A stretch of 64,000 nucleotides of DNA from Nocardia vinacea (GTDB taxonomy: Bacteria > Actinomycetota > Actinomycetes > Mycobacteriales > Mycobacteriaceae): the NCBI RefSeq assembly GCF_035920345.1, contig NZ_CP109149.1, positions 4,030,001-4,094,000 of the forward strand, in the 5' to 3' direction. The notes beneath the pieces were generated by a model. That model had not been told where the DNA came from. It did no database searches and saw only the letters and a list, made by a program, of their open reading frames with translations. This document shows positions 8,780 through 18,300 of the stretch, in pieces. Numbering within the stretch: position 1 is the first letter of the stretch; every line of letters starts with the position of its first letter. A program made the translations under genes and the position numbers.

Positions 8780-9895
8780 ATGCGGGAACTGACCGCGTCA
8801 TTACTGCGCTGGCATGCGACCGGCACGCCTTACGCGGTCGCGACCGTCGTCGGAGTGGCCGGAAGCGCGCCACGGCCGATCGGCGCCGCACTGGCCGTCG
8901 ACGCCGCAGGCACGGTTATCGGCAGCATCTCGGGCGGCTGTGTCGAGGCCGCCGCATACGATCTGTGCCGCCAAGTCCTGCGCTCGGGCACGCCGATGCG
9001 AGCGAGCTTCGGCTATGCCGACGTCGACGCCTTCGCGGTCGGCCTGACCTGCGGCGGCACCATCGATGTGTTCGTCCATCGGGTGTGCGCGGTCGATTAT
9101 CCGATCGTCGAGGCCGCGCTGCGGCAACCAGGTCCGGTGGCACTGGTCCGCGATCTGGACAGCGGGGCCATGACCACGGTGGATCCGAGCCACACCGTCG
9201 GAACGCCACTGGACGCCGCGGTCGTTGCCGAGGTGCGCGCCATGTTGGATATCGGCGCCACCGGCGTACGCCGGATCGGCTGCGGCGGTGCGGAATCGAC
9301 GATCCTCGTCGAATCTTTCGCGCCGCCACCACGGATGATCGTCTGCGGGGCAACTGATTTCGCCGCGTCGGTGTGCCGGGTGGGCAGCCTGCTCGGCTAT
9401 CGGGTCACGCTGTGCGACGCGCGCGCGGTATTCGCGACCCGGGATCGTTTCCCGGATGCCGACGAGGTCGTCGTCGGCTGGCCGCACCGGTATCTCGCGG
9501 ATACCCCGGTCGACGCCAGAACCGTGGTGTGCGTACTCACCCACGACCCGAAATTCGATATCCCACTGCTGGAGATCGCGCTGCGACTGCCGATCGCCTA
9601 TGTGGGCGCCATGGGTTCGCGCCGAGCCGACGCCGACCGGCGAACGGCGTTGCGCGCGGCCGGCCTCACCGATGCCGAGCTGGCGCGCCTGCATTCCCCG
9701 ATCGGCCTGGATCTGGGTGGGCGGACCGCCGCCGAGGCCGCCGTCGCCATCGGCGCCGAAATCATCGCGGTCCGCCGCGGCGGATCGACCCGGCCGTTGC
9801 ACGCCACCGACCGGCCGATCCATCCCGCCGAACCCGGCCGAGGCGCACCGAATGCCTCGGAATTCGATCTCGAAAGCGCTCCCTCGAGTCAGTAA
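8780..9895 (+). CDS. xdhC: XdhC/CoxI family molybdenum hydroxylase maturation protein
   Basis: A 371-aa protein with the N-terminal XdhC/CoxI domain (GSAPRPIGAALAV, GSISGGCVEAA) and the C-terminal Rossmann domain (CGATDFAASVC, AYVGAMGSRR, IGLDLGGRTAAE). The family inserts or sulfurates the molybdenum cofactor of xanthine- and CO-dehydrogenase-type enzymes, and it is encoded divergently from such an enzyme here. The ATG at 8780 is preferred because GAGAGGG lies 6 bp upstream; an ATG at 8759 lacks a ribosome-binding site. Its stop codon lies inside a 30-bp palindrome. Confidence 0.9.
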   Translation: MRELTASLLRWHATGTPYAVATVVGVAGSAPRPIGAALAVDAAGTVIGSISGGCVEAAAYDLCRQVLRSGTPMRASFGYADVDAFAVGLTCGGTIDVFVHRVCAVDYPIVEAALRQPGPVALVRDLDSGAMTTVDPSHTVGTPLDAAVVAEVRAMLDIGATGVRRIGCGGAESTILVESFAPPPRMIVCGATDFAASVCRVGSLLGYRVTLCDARAVFATRDRFPDADEVVVGWPHRYLADTPVDARTVVCVLTHDPKFDIPLLEIALRLPIAYVGAMGSRRADADRRTALRAAGLTDAELARLHSPIGLDLGGRTAAEAAVAIGAEIIAVRRGGSTRPLHATDRPIHPAEPGRGAPNASEFDLESAPSSQ

Positions 9896-9921
9896 CACGG
9901 TTACCATGGTAACCGTGTTAC
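9892..9921. promoter_or_regulatory. Perfect 30-bp palindrome, probable operator of the downstream TetR gene
   Basis: Each arm is 15 bp (left arm GTAACACGGTTACCA) with no spacer and no mismatch, centred between 9906 and 9907. It overlaps the xdhC stop codon and ends 9 bp before the GTG start of the TetR gene at 9931. This position fits autoregulation by that TetR. It could fold as an RNA hairpin, but it lacks a T-tract. Confidence 0.75.
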
Positions 9922-9930
9922 AGTTCTCGC

Positions 9931-10647
9931 GTGAGTCGGACAGCAGCACGGATTCCGTCGCAGAAGATCATCAAGACCGTGCTCGCACTGTTGCAGTCGG
10001 ACGGCTACGACGCCGTTCAGCTACGCGAGGTAGCACGTCGCGCACACGTATCGCTCGCGACGGTGTACAAGCTGTTCCCCACCCGGGACGCGCTGATCAT
10101 CGCCGCGGTCCACGAGTGGATGGCCACCAATACCTATCCCGACATCGCCCCGCCCACACCCGAGGAATCGATCGCCGACGGCGTGATACGGATTCTGCGA
10201 CATGTGTTCCAACCATGGGAGCGCAATCCCACGATGCTCGAAGCGTTCTACCGGGCCAACTCGGCCCCGGGCGGTGCGCGCCTGAGCATCGATGGGTTCG
10301 CCACTGTCCTACCGGTAGCCGCGCAGATCTTCGAAGGTGCCGATCCCGATTACATCGAGGACATGACACTGATACTGCCCAACATGGTCTACGCCCTGAT
10401 CGGGCGGGTCGCGGACAAGACCCTCGATGTCGACGAGATCCTGCCGATACTCGAGCGCACCGTGCGGCGGCTCACCGCGGACAACATCGCCCAGGACCGG
10501 GCTGTACGCGAGCGGCGCAACGCCACCGACCAGCCGGAACCGTTGGTTCTGGGTCCGGAGGTCGCCGCGCCGTTCATATACGACCGGAACGCCGACACAT
10601 CGGCGACGGCGCAGGATGGCGCCGTGCGTCGACCGAACGCGGGCTAG
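9931..10647 (+). CDS. TetR-family transcriptional regulator of the P450/mce block (predicted)
   Basis: A 238-aa protein with an N-terminal TetR helix-turn-helix (REVARRAHVSLATVYKLF at about residues 32-49) and an all-helical ligand domain (WERNPTMLEAFYRANSAP). The GTG start follows a perfect palindrome, suggesting self-control. It is the first gene of a plus-strand block leading to ferredoxin, P450 and mce genes, so it probably senses a lipid or its CoA ester. The C-terminal 40 residues are polar and probably disordered. Confidence 0.85.
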   Translation: MSRTAARIPSQKIIKTVLALLQSDGYDAVQLREVARRAHVSLATVYKLFPTRDALIIAAVHEWMATNTYPDIAPPTPEESIADGVIRILRHVFQPWERNPTMLEAFYRANSAPGGARLSIDGFATVLPVAAQIFEGADPDYIEDMTLILPNMVYALIGRVADKTLDVDEILPILERTVRRLTADNIAQDRAVRERRNATDQPEPLVLGPEVAAPFIYDRNADTSATAQDGAVRRPNAG

Positions 10648-11022
10648 CAGGTCCCGAATCCAGCCTTGCCGTCCGCCGGGGCACCGCGACACCGCGCCCC
10701 GACGGCAACGGGAGGTGGTATTTCTGATCGGAAATCCGATCGCTGAACAAAAATAGAAATTACGGCAAACAGGTAACCGAAATTCGGCGGTTATCGAATT
10801 CGACGCACCCTCCGGTTTATATGCGGTGAAGGTGCTGATTCAGTACGCCGAAAACAGGAACAAGCAGCCGCGAAAAATATTTGCTCGCACCTATTGACCG
10901 GATCTGTGACCGCGCGCACAATCATCGACGTAGCGAGTCGGACCGAAAATCGGATTCGATGTCGAGCAGCATTCTCCGCATTGCGCTGCCACCATAATCC
11001 CACGAAAGTGATTTCGCGATCG
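10648..11022. other. Intergenic region upstream of ferredoxin-P450-mce operon
   Basis: This 375-bp stretch has no convincing gene. It is noticeably AT-richer than the flanks and contains a candidate operator at 10772-10795. The promoter of the ferredoxin-P450-mce transcription unit most likely lies here, after the operator. Confidence 0.5.
10772..10795. promoter_or_regulatory. Candidate operator, inverted repeat GGTAACCG-N8-CGGTTATC
   Basis: The 8-bp arms match at 7 of 8 positions, and the centre holds the perfect palindrome CCGAAATTCGG. The half-site GGTAACCG also occurs in the 30-bp palindrome at 9892-9921, though in the opposite arrangement. It lies upstream of the ferredoxin gene, so the same TetR might act here. 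This is a tentative call. Confidence 0.35.
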
Positions 11023-11355
11023 ATGTTGATCCCGCACACTCCCGCGCCCGCCGAATCCGGGCCAGTTCCCGATGCGGTGGCAAACGCAATAGTGACAATT
11101 CACTTGGACGGCGCCATAACGTCACAGCCCGGCCGAGCCGACGAGACGGTACTGGAGACCGCGCGCCGTGCCGGGCTGACACCACCGTTTTCCTGCGAGG
11201 CAGGCAACTGCGGAACTTGTATGGCCACCCTCGTCGACGGGCGGGTCGCGATGAAGGTGAACGACGCGCTGACCGACGACGACCTCGCGGCCGGCTACAT
11301 CCTCACCTGCCAGGCCCTGCCCCAGACCACCTCGATCACCGTGCAGTACCCGTGA
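11023..11355 (+). CDS. [2Fe-2S] ferredoxin, likely P450 redox partner
   Basis: A 110-aa plant-type ferredoxin with the cluster ligands C58, C63 and C66 (CEAGNCGTC) and C96 (LTCQALP). It resembles the free-standing form of the C-terminal ferredoxin domain of phthalate-dioxygenase-type reductases. It ends 22 bp before the P450 start and probably supplies electrons to it or to another oxygenase; most actinobacterial P450s use [3Fe-4S] ferredoxins, so the partner is not certain. The ATG at 11023 is chosen over an in-frame start 129 bp upstream, which would add sequence unlike the family. Confidence 0.88.
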   Translation: MLIPHTPAPAESGPVPDAVANAIVTIHLDGAITSQPGRADETVLETARRAGLTPPFSCEAGNCGTCMATLVDGRVAMKVNDALTDDDLAAGYILTCQALPQTTSITVQYP

Positions 11356-11377
11356 CCTACCGACTCAGGAGCCGACG

Positions 11378-12673
11378 TTGACCGATTTCGACACCATCGA
11401 CTACTTCACCGATCCGGCACTCGTGCCCGATCCCTATCCGTACTTCGATCACCTACGCGCCAAGTGCCCCGTCACGCGGGAGCCGCACTACAACGTCCTC
11501 GCGGTGACCGGATACGAGGAGGTCTCCCAGGTAATGCGGGACGCCGACACGTTCTCCTCGTGCATCGCGGTGGGCGGCCCGTTCCCGCCGCTGCCGTTCG
11601 AGCCCGAGGGCGAGGACATCAGCGCGCAGATCGAGCAGCACCGCACCCAACTGCCCATGTACGAGCACATGGTCACGATGGACCCGCCGCAGCACACCTA
11701 CGCCCGGTCGGTTCTGAACCGGCTGTTGACACCCGCGCGGCTGAAGGAGAACGAGGAGTTCATGTGGCGGCTGGCCGACCGCCAGCTCGACGAATTCCTG
11801 GCCAACGGCCGCTCCGAATTCGTCGCCGAGTACGCGAAACCGTTCTCGCTGTTGGTGATCGCCGACCTGCTCGGTGTTCCGGAGCAGGACCACCAGGAGT
11901 TCCGGACCGTGCTCGGCGCCGACCGACCCGGCAGCCAGGTCGGTTCGCTGGACAAGGTAGCGATGGGCATCAATCCCTTGGAGTGGCTCGACGAGAAGTT
12001 CAGTGCCTACATCAGCGATCGGCGGCGCGAGCCGCGCGATGATGTGCTGACCTCGCTGGCGCTGGCGAAATATCCGGATGGGTCGACCCCCGAGGTCCTC
12101 GATGTGGTCCGTTCGGCGACCTTCGTTTTCGCCGCGGGTCAGGAGACGACCGCCAAGCTGCTCGCCGCCGCGGTCCGCGTGCTCGGTGACGATCCTGAGC
12201 TGCAGCGGACACTGCGTGCCGATCGCAGCCGCATCCCGGTCTTCATCGAGGAGACACTGCGCATGCACGCACCGGTCAAGAGCGGCTTCCGGCTCGCCCG
12301 CCGGTCCACCGAGGTCGGTGGGGTCGACGTACCGGCCGGATCCACGCTCATGGTCTGCCCCGGTGCGGCCAACCGCGACCCGAGCCGGTTCGAGAACCCG
12401 CACGAGTTCCGCCTGGATCGCGCGAACTCCCGCGAGCACATGGCTTTCGGACGCGGTGTGCACTCCTGCCCAGGAGGTCCGCTGGCACGGGTGGAGGGTC
12501 GGGTATCGCTGGAACGAATTCTGGATCGGATGCTGGACATCACGATCGATGCGGATGAGCACGGTCCCGCGGACGACCGCCGCTACAGCTATGAGCCGAC
12601 CTACATCCTGCGCGGGCTCACCGATCTGCACATCCGATTCACGCCGCGAGACGCATCCGCGCCGCGAGAGTGA
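11378..12673 (+). CDS. Cytochrome P450
   Basis: A 431-aa class I bacterial P450. The I-helix has AGQETT (oxygen activation), the K-helix ExxR is EETLR, and the haem loop is FGRGVHSCPGG with the Cys thiolate. It starts at a TTG with AGGAG 6 bp upstream. Its stop codon directly abuts the GTG of mceA, which puts it in the mce transcription unit. Co-expression with an importer suggests it hydroxylates the imported lipid; CYP families linked to Mce systems often start sterol or terpenoid oxidation, but the substrate here is unknown. Confidence 0.93.
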   Translation: MTDFDTIDYFTDPALVPDPYPYFDHLRAKCPVTREPHYNVLAVTGYEEVSQVMRDADTFSSCIAVGGPFPPLPFEPEGEDISAQIEQHRTQLPMYEHMVTMDPPQHTYARSVLNRLLTPARLKENEEFMWRLADRQLDEFLANGRSEFVAEYAKPFSLLVIADLLGVPEQDHQEFRTVLGADRPGSQVGSLDKVAMGINPLEWLDEKFSAYISDRRREPRDDVLTSLALAKYPDGSTPEVLDVVRSATFVFAAGQETTAKLLAAAVRVLGDDPELQRTLRADRSRIPVFIEETLRMHAPVKSGFRLARRSTEVGGVDVPAGSTLMVCPGAANRDPSRFENPHEFRLDRANSREHMAFGRGVHSCPGGPLARVEGRVSLERILDRMLDITIDADEHGPADDRRYSYEPTYILRGLTDLHIRFTPRDASAPRE

Positions 12674-13993
12674 GTGGATTTCGTGTCGATCATGTTCGAG
12701 CCCGACGGCCGAGGCCCCTCCTCGGTTCGCCTGCTGTTGACCGGTGTCTGTTGCGTCGTCGCTATCGCGGCAGCCGCCACCCTGATGGTCGCGAATTCCC
12801 GAGGGGCACTGCGCAAGTCCGTGACGGTGACGGCAGTCATGGCGAATGTCGGCGACGGGCTGCCCGCCAAGTCGGATGTGAAATTCCAAGGCGTTCGCGT
12901 CGGGTTGGTCACGGCGGTGACCCCCGCCGCCCAGAGCGGAATGAACGATGTCCGCATCGAGCTGGATCCGCATTTCGCGCAGGCGATTCCGGCGACGGTG
13001 ACCGCGCGGGTGGTACCGAGCAACGTATTCGCGGTGCCCTCGGTGCAACTCGTCTACAACGGTGCGGCACCGGCGCTGGGTTCGGGAGCCCGCATCAGCC
13101 AGGATCACAGCCTGGCGACCGTGCGCCTGCAGACCTCGCTCGATCAGCTGCGGCGGATCATCGCCGCGGTCGGTCGGGACGAAACCGATGACGCGGTGGG
13201 CATGTTGGCGATCCTCGCCGAAGCCACCAACGGGCGCGGCGCCGGCATCGAGAATGCGGCGGCACGGCTGCGCGATATCGTCGTCGAACTCGACAAGGTC
13301 GTCTCGGTGCAGGCGGCGCCGTCCACGCTCGACTCGCTCTCGGCCGCGCTGCGTGAACTCCAGTCGGCGGCACCGGATCTGCTCGACGCCATGCACCAAA
13401 CGATACTGCCGCTGCAGACGCTCGCACAGCAGCGCGCGAAGCTCACCGCGCTGCTGTCCGGCGGCCTGCACACGCTCGGCACCGTCGGTACCGCACTGGA
13501 CAACAACACCGACAAAATCATCGATATCACCACGCATATGTCACCTGCCCTCGGCGCATTCGGTGACGGCGCGAGCAGTTTTCCGCAGATCAGTGTTTCG
13601 CTCACGCGAATGATCACCGGTTTCACCGGGTTGTGGAATCCGCAGACACAACGGCTTACCCCGCGCGTCATTGTGCAGCTGACACCGAACCGGCAGTACA
13701 CCTCGGCGGACTGCCCCCGATACGGCGAGCTGGCCGGTCCCAACTGCGCGAGCGCTCCGGCGACACCCGCCCCGGCCGAGGGCTTACCGCCCGGCTTGGA
13801 TCCGCGCCGCTTCCAACCACCGGCCTCGCTACTCGATAGCGATATCGGGCCGGTCGGCAGTCCCGCCGAACAGGAGCAGATCGCGGACATCCTCGGCGGA
13901 AAGCCCAATGCCGCCGCGGACATTCTGTTCGGTCCGCTGGCCCGCGGCGCCAACGTCTCGATCACGCCGGACCCGAGCGGAGGCACCCGATGA
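12674..13993 (+). CDS. mceA: Mce family protein, MceA position
   Basis: A 439-aa protein with an N-terminal transmembrane helix (LLLTGVCCVVAIAAAATLMV), an MlaD/MCE domain at about residues 45-125 (FQGVRVGLVTAV), a long helical region and a Pro-rich C-terminal tail. Mce proteins form the hexameric periplasm-spanning channel of lipid importers. GTG 12674 follows the P450 stop without a gap; GTG 12683 or ATG 12692 are possible alternatives. It is the first of six mce genes and is not preceded by yrbE genes, which is unusual. Confidence 0.9.
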   Translation: MDFVSIMFEPDGRGPSSVRLLLTGVCCVVAIAAAATLMVANSRGALRKSVTVTAVMANVGDGLPAKSDVKFQGVRVGLVTAVTPAAQSGMNDVRIELDPHFAQAIPATVTARVVPSNVFAVPSVQLVYNGAAPALGSGARISQDHSLATVRLQTSLDQLRRIIAAVGRDETDDAVGMLAILAEATNGRGAGIENAAARLRDIVVELDKVVSVQAAPSTLDSLSAALRELQSAAPDLLDAMHQTILPLQTLAQQRAKLTALLSGGLHTLGTVGTALDNNTDKIIDITTHMSPALGAFGDGASSFPQISVSLTRMITGFTGLWNPQTQRLTPRVIVQLTPNRQYTSADCPRYGELAGPNCASAPATPAPAEGLPPGLDPRRFQPPASLLDSDIGPVGSPAEQEQIADILGGKPNAAADILFGPLARGANVSITPDPSGGTR

Positions 13994-15027
13994 GCTATCG
14001 CGGATCACTGCTCGTGCTGATCGCTTTCCTGATCAGTTCGGCGCTGCTCAGCTGGTCGGTCGCGGTCACCCTGCAGCGCGGCATCGGCGGCGAGACCACC
14101 GAGTACTCCGCGCTGTTCACCAACGTCTCCGGCCTGCGTGTCGGCGATGACGTCCGGATGGCCGGGGTACGGGTCGGGCGGGTCGAATCGGTCGAGTTGG
14201 CGGGCACGCTCGCGCGGGTCGGTTTCCGGATCCACACCGATCAGGTGCTCACCGGGAACACCACCGTATCGGTGACGTATCAGAACCTGATCGGTCAGCG
14301 CTATCTCGGTGTGGCCATGGGCAACCACGGCGACCCGACCGTACTGAAACCCGGCGCCGAGATTCCGGTCGACCACACCGAGCCGTCGTTCGATATCTCC
14401 AAGCTGCTCAACGGTTTCGAGCCGCTGTTCGGCACACTGGACCGGACCGCGGTCGACAACATCACCGCTGCCCTGATCAAGGCTTTGCAGGGCGACAACG
14501 GCTCGATCACCATGCTGATCGCGGAGACGACCCGGCTGGCCGAATCGTTCGCCGGGCCGGACGAGGTGCTCGGACAGGTCATCTCGAATCTCGCCACCAT
14601 CGTCGGCAATCTGGCCCAGCAGAGCGGAAATCTGACCACGGTGATCGACCAGACACGAGCCGTCTTCGAGGGCCTGCAACAACATCAGCGAGCACTGTTC
14701 GATTCCGTGGACCAGATCGCGAAGGTAGTCGGCCGAGCGTCGGAGATCGTGGCCGCCGACCAGCCCACCCTGGTCGAATTCCTGACTCGGGAACCCGGAT
14801 TCACGCAGCACTTCCTGGACAACAAGGCCAAGTTCGAATACCTCGGCTACAACCTGCCACTGATTCTCAAAGGGCTGGCCCGCATCACGCAGGAAGGCGG
14901 CTACGTCGACGCCTACATCTGCGAGGTGACCGTGTCGCTCGTGCCGGGCCTGACACCGCTGATTCCGCAAATAGTCGACGCGGTATCCCCCGGCGGGGTT
15001 GCCCAACACACCTCCAAGTGCAGGTGA
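13990..15027 (+). CDS. mceB: Mce family protein, MceB position
   Basis: A 345-aa protein with an N-terminal transmembrane helix (LLVLIAFLISSALLSWSVAV) and an MCE domain (VGDDVRMAGVRVGRVESVEL; YQNLIGQRYLGVA), followed by the long alpha-helical region of the needle. The ATG overlaps the mceA stop (ATGA). MceB subunits are one of the six distinct chains of the actinobacterial Mce needle. Confidence 0.92.
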   Translation: MSYRGSLLVLIAFLISSALLSWSVAVTLQRGIGGETTEYSALFTNVSGLRVGDDVRMAGVRVGRVESVELAGTLARVGFRIHTDQVLTGNTTVSVTYQNLIGQRYLGVAMGNHGDPTVLKPGAEIPVDHTEPSFDISKLLNGFEPLFGTLDRTAVDNITAALIKALQGDNGSITMLIAETTRLAESFAGPDEVLGQVISNLATIVGNLAQQSGNLTTVIDQTRAVFEGLQQHQRALFDSVDQIAKVVGRASEIVAADQPTLVEFLTREPGFTQHFLDNKAKFEYLGYNLPLILKGLARITQEGGYVDAYICEVTVSLVPGLTPLIPQIVDAVSPGGVAQHTSKCR

Positions 15028-15032
15028 GGCGC

Positions 15033-16085
15033 ATGCGCATACCGTGGAAGCACAACGGCCGCAACCGAATCGGGCGTCGGCAACTCGAAGAACTCAGCAG
15101 GCCCTGGCTCGGATTCGCGGCGATCGCGCTGCTGGTAGTCGCGGTCGTCGCCGCACTGGTCGTCAATTCGCTCGATATCGGTGAGCGACGTCTGGAGGCG
15201 GATTTCGCACAGGCCGCGCAGCTCGGTGCCGGCGATCAGGTGACGGTGGCGGGTGTGCCGGTCGGCCATGTGGTCGGCCTGCGGTTGGCCGGCGAACACG
15301 TGACGGTCACGCTGAGCATCGCCGATAATGTCGCGCTCGGCCCCGCCACGACCGCGTCGATCAAACTCACCACTTTGCTGGGCAATCGGTATGTGGAACT
15401 CGCACCGGCCGGTTCCGGTGCGCTGCCGAATGGCCGAATCCCCTTGGCGCAGACCAATGTTCCCTACGATCTGCAGTCGGCCCTGGCCGACGCCACGACC
15501 ACCTTCACTCAGGTCGATGCCGATAAGGTCGGCCAGGCGCTCACCGAACTGTCCACCCAGCTACAGGGGCTGCCACAGCTGATTCCGTCGGTGATGCAGA
15601 ACGTCACCACCCTGTCGGGTGTGATCGCGGAACGACGCGGGCAGATCGGCACATTGCTGACCAGCACGAGCCAACTCACCACGGTCATCGAGAATCAACG
15701 GGCCGGCCTAGGCGTGCTGTTCGACCAGGGCCGCGACCTGCTGCGGGAGATCGCGGCCAAGCGGCAGTCCATTGCCGCCCTCATCGCAGCCACCAGCAAT
15801 GTGGTGCGGACACTGCAGCCGATTGTCGTGGACGACCAGCCCGAAATTCAATCCCTGTTCGACAACCTCGGCCAGCTGGTGCAGATGCTCAGCAGGCACG
15901 ACGACCTGCTGCGCAACATATTGCAGATCCTGCCGGTGCCGTGGCGCAGCTGGGCGGACCTGACCGGCTCCGGGCCGGAACTGGAGGCCAACGCGTCCTC
16001 GGGAGCGTTCATCGACTCCTTCATGTGTGCGCTGGTCGGCCGCGCGCAGATCCAGCTGCCCCCCTATTCGGAGGACTGTCGATGA
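15033..16085 (+). CDS. mceC: Mce family protein, MceC position
   Basis: A 350-aa protein: N-terminal transmembrane helix (IALLVVAVVAALVV), an MCE domain (GDQVTVAGVPVGHVVGLRL; LLGNRYVELAP), then the helical region. The ATG at 15033 follows GGTGAGG and lies 5 bp after the mceB stop; a GTG at 15018 is possible but has no better site. It lacks the long Pro-rich tail seen in some MceC proteins. Confidence 0.9.
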   Translation: MRIPWKHNGRNRIGRRQLEELSRPWLGFAAIALLVVAVVAALVVNSLDIGERRLEADFAQAAQLGAGDQVTVAGVPVGHVVGLRLAGEHVTVTLSIADNVALGPATTASIKLTTLLGNRYVELAPAGSGALPNGRIPLAQTNVPYDLQSALADATTTFTQVDADKVGQALTELSTQLQGLPQLIPSVMQNVTTLSGVIAERRGQIGTLLTSTSQLTTVIENQRAGLGVLFDQGRDLLREIAAKRQSIAALIAATSNVVRTLQPIVVDDQPEIQSLFDNLGQLVQMLSRHDDLLRNILQILPVPWRSWADLTGSGPELEANASSGAFIDSFMCALVGRAQIQLPPYSEDCR

Positions 16086-17191
16086 GATCGTTACCCCGTC
16101 CCGTCAAACTGGTTCTGGTACTAGCGGCCACCGCGCTGATCGCCGGGGCAGCCAGCGCTCCGCTAGCCCGGCTGAACGAAACCATCACCGTGACAGCGCA
16201 TTTCGACAGCGCAGCCGGTGTCTTCGTCGGTAATCCGGTGGATGTGCTCGGCATGCGGATCGGTAAGGTCGACCGCGTCGAGCAACGTGGCGCGTATGTC
16301 GAAGTGACGATGGGGGTGGACGCCTCGGTGCGGATTCCCGCCGATGTCACGGCGGTGACCGTCTCGGATTCGGTGCTGACCGACCGGCACATCGAACTCA
16401 CCCCGGTCTACCGCGGCGGACCGACCCTGGCGGACGGGGCGACGCTTGGTACCGATCGCACGAAGACGCCGGTCGAGTTCGACAGTCTGCTGGCCATGGC
16501 GGAGAAGCTGTCCACGTCACTGCAGGGCGACGGGCAGGGGCACGGCCCGATCGCCGACGCGGTCGGTGTCGGCGCGGCGGTGGCAACGGACAACGGCGAT
16601 GAGATCAAGGCCGCGCTGGACCAGCTGTCCCGAGCGCTGCGCATGGGCGACGATCATGGCGTCGCCACCAAGAACGCGATAACCACTCTGGTGCACAATC
16701 TGGACTCGCTGTCCGCCGCGGCCGCGCGCAACGACCAGACGATTCGCGAGTTCGGCAGCGGGGTCCGCCAGCTGAGTGAGCTGCTCGCCGAACAGAATCT
16801 CGGCACCGGCGACACCGGCGCGAAATTGAACGAAATCCTCACCCGGACAACCGATCTCATGCAGCGCAATCGTGGCGCCCTGTCGAATACGGCGAGCGGT
16901 GCGAACGTCATCTTCCAGAGTCTGTCGGATTACAACCGCAACATCGCGGAATTCATGGATCTGTTCCCGCTGGTCGTCGACAACGCCTATGCCGTGATCG
17001 ACCAGAACGTGGGCGCCGGTCGGGTGCACGTGAATGTGGACAAGATCGTGCTGGACGGGCAGATGGTGAAGCAGGTGTGCAACCTGCTCGACTTGAAACA
17101 GCTCGGCTGCAACACCGGGAAATTGTCCGATATGGGGCCGGACTTCGGCATCGTGGCCATGCTGGCCGGAATCGCGGGTTTGCCGAAATGA
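16082..17191 (+). CDS. mceD: Mce family protein, MceD position
   Basis: A 369-aa protein with an N-terminal hydrophobic segment (LVLVLAATALIAGAASAP) and an MCE domain (GVFVGNPVDVLGMRIGKVD; SVLTDRHIELTP), plus a long helical domain. The ATG overlaps the mceC stop (ATGA), which selects this start over in-frame codons further upstream. Confidence 0.92.
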   Translation: MRSLPRPVKLVLVLAATALIAGAASAPLARLNETITVTAHFDSAAGVFVGNPVDVLGMRIGKVDRVEQRGAYVEVTMGVDASVRIPADVTAVTVSDSVLTDRHIELTPVYRGGPTLADGATLGTDRTKTPVEFDSLLAMAEKLSTSLQGDGQGHGPIADAVGVGAAVATDNGDEIKAALDQLSRALRMGDDHGVATKNAITTLVHNLDSLSAAAARNDQTIREFGSGVRQLSELLAEQNLGTGDTGAKLNEILTRTTDLMQRNRGALSNTASGANVIFQSLSDYNRNIAEFMDLFPLVVDNAYAVIDQNVGAGRVHVNVDKIVLDGQMVKQVCNLLDLKQLGCNTGKLSDMGPDFGIVAMLAGIAGLPK

Positions 17192-18300
17192 TTACCAGGA
17201 AAGCAACTTTCACCAGTGCCGCCGTCGTGCTGCTGTGCACGGTATCGGCGAGCGCTTGTTCGATGGGGCTGGATCGGATGCCGCTGCCCGCGCCATCGGT
17301 CGGATCGCACACGTTCACGCTGACGGCCACCTTCGCCAACGCGCTCAACCTCCCGACCAAGGCCAAGGTGAAGGTCGACGGCGCCGATGTCGGAGAGGTC
17401 GGGTCCATGACGGCACGCGATTACACCGCCGTGGTCACCCTGCGGATCCGATCCGAGGTGCTGCTACCGACGGGCACGACCGCCGAATTACGGTCGGCCA
17501 CACCGCTCGGCGATGTATTCGTCGCACTCGATCCGCCACCGAATCCAGCTCCCGGTGCCGCGGTGCTGCACGATGGGGACAGCATTGCGCAATCGTCGAC
17601 CTCGGCGGCGGCGACGATCGAGGAAGTACTCGCCCGGGCGGCATTGCTGGTCAACGGTGGTGTGATCCGAGATCTGACGAAGGTGATCAACGGTCTCGGC
17701 GCCGAATTCGGTGGGCGGGGCGACCGCATGGGTGAGCTGATCGCCCAAACGACCACATTGGTCGGGACGCTCTCGGCACGATCGGACCAGATCCGAGCGG
17801 TAGTGCAGGACACCGCAACGCTGACCGCCACCGTGGCCGCGCAACAGTCGGTGGTGAACGATGTGGTGGCCGCCGCGAGCCCGGCCCTGGATGTTGTGGC
17901 CGCCAGCACCCAGGACATCGTGGATCTCGCAGCCCAATTGAATCGGATCGCCGGCCAGCTCGCGAAGTTTCCGTCGATCAACGGAACCGGAAAGCGCAGC
18001 CTGGTTACCGACCTCAACAATCTCGCCGCCGGACTCAACACCGCCGCGATAGACCCCAACGCCAACCTCGACCCGCTGAACCACACCCTGGCCATCGTCG
18101 GTGGCAAGGTAGCCAACGCCGCAGCCGCTACCGCCGACGCCGATATCTATCAGATAGTGCTCGGAGCGGCACCCGACCCGAACTTCCCGGGTAATCCGGA
18201 AGCCCGGGTGCCGAGCCAGACCGACTGGGAGAACTTCGCCGGTTCGTTGGCGTACTCGTTGGGCCGGTTGTACGGCCGAGTGATCGGACCGGGACGATGA
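17188..18300 (+). CDS. mceE: Mce family lipoprotein, MceE position (LprK-like)
   Basis: A 370-aa protein that begins with a lipoprotein signal peptide ending in the lipobox VSASAC, with C24 as the predicted lipidated residue. The MCE domain follows (ALNLPTKAKVKVDGADVGEV; SATPLGDVFVALDP). In mycobacteria the fifth mce gene encodes the lipidated subunit, so the position fits. The start overlaps the mceD stop by ATGA. Confidence 0.93.
   Translation: MITRKATFTSAAVVLLCTVSASACSMGLDRMPLPAPSVGSHTFTLTATFANALNLPTKAKVKVDGADVGEVGSMTARDYTAVVTLRIRSEVLLPTGTTAELRSATPLGDVFVALDPPPNPAPGAAVLHDGDSIAQSSTSAAATIEEVLARAALLVNGGVIRDLTKVINGLGAEFGGRGDRMGELIAQTTTLVGTLSARSDQIRAVVQDTATLTATVAAQQSVVNDVVAAASPALDVVAASTQDIVDLAAQLNRIAGQLAKFPSINGTGKRSLVTDLNNLAAGLNTAAIDPNANLDPLNHTLAIVGGKVANAAAATADADIYQIVLGAAPDPNFPGNPEARVPSQTDWENFAGSLAYSLGRLYGRVIGPGR

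Noticed and set aside
6088..9895. Aerobic carbon monoxide dehydrogenase
   Set aside because: The large subunit lacks the AYxCSFR Cys loop that holds the Mo-Cu site, so the cox names are used only for similarity.
11453..13537. Very long minus-strand frame opposite the P450 and mceA
   Set aside because: Mirror of the high-GC codon bias of the plus-strand genes, rich in Arg/Gly/Asp with no recognisable domain.
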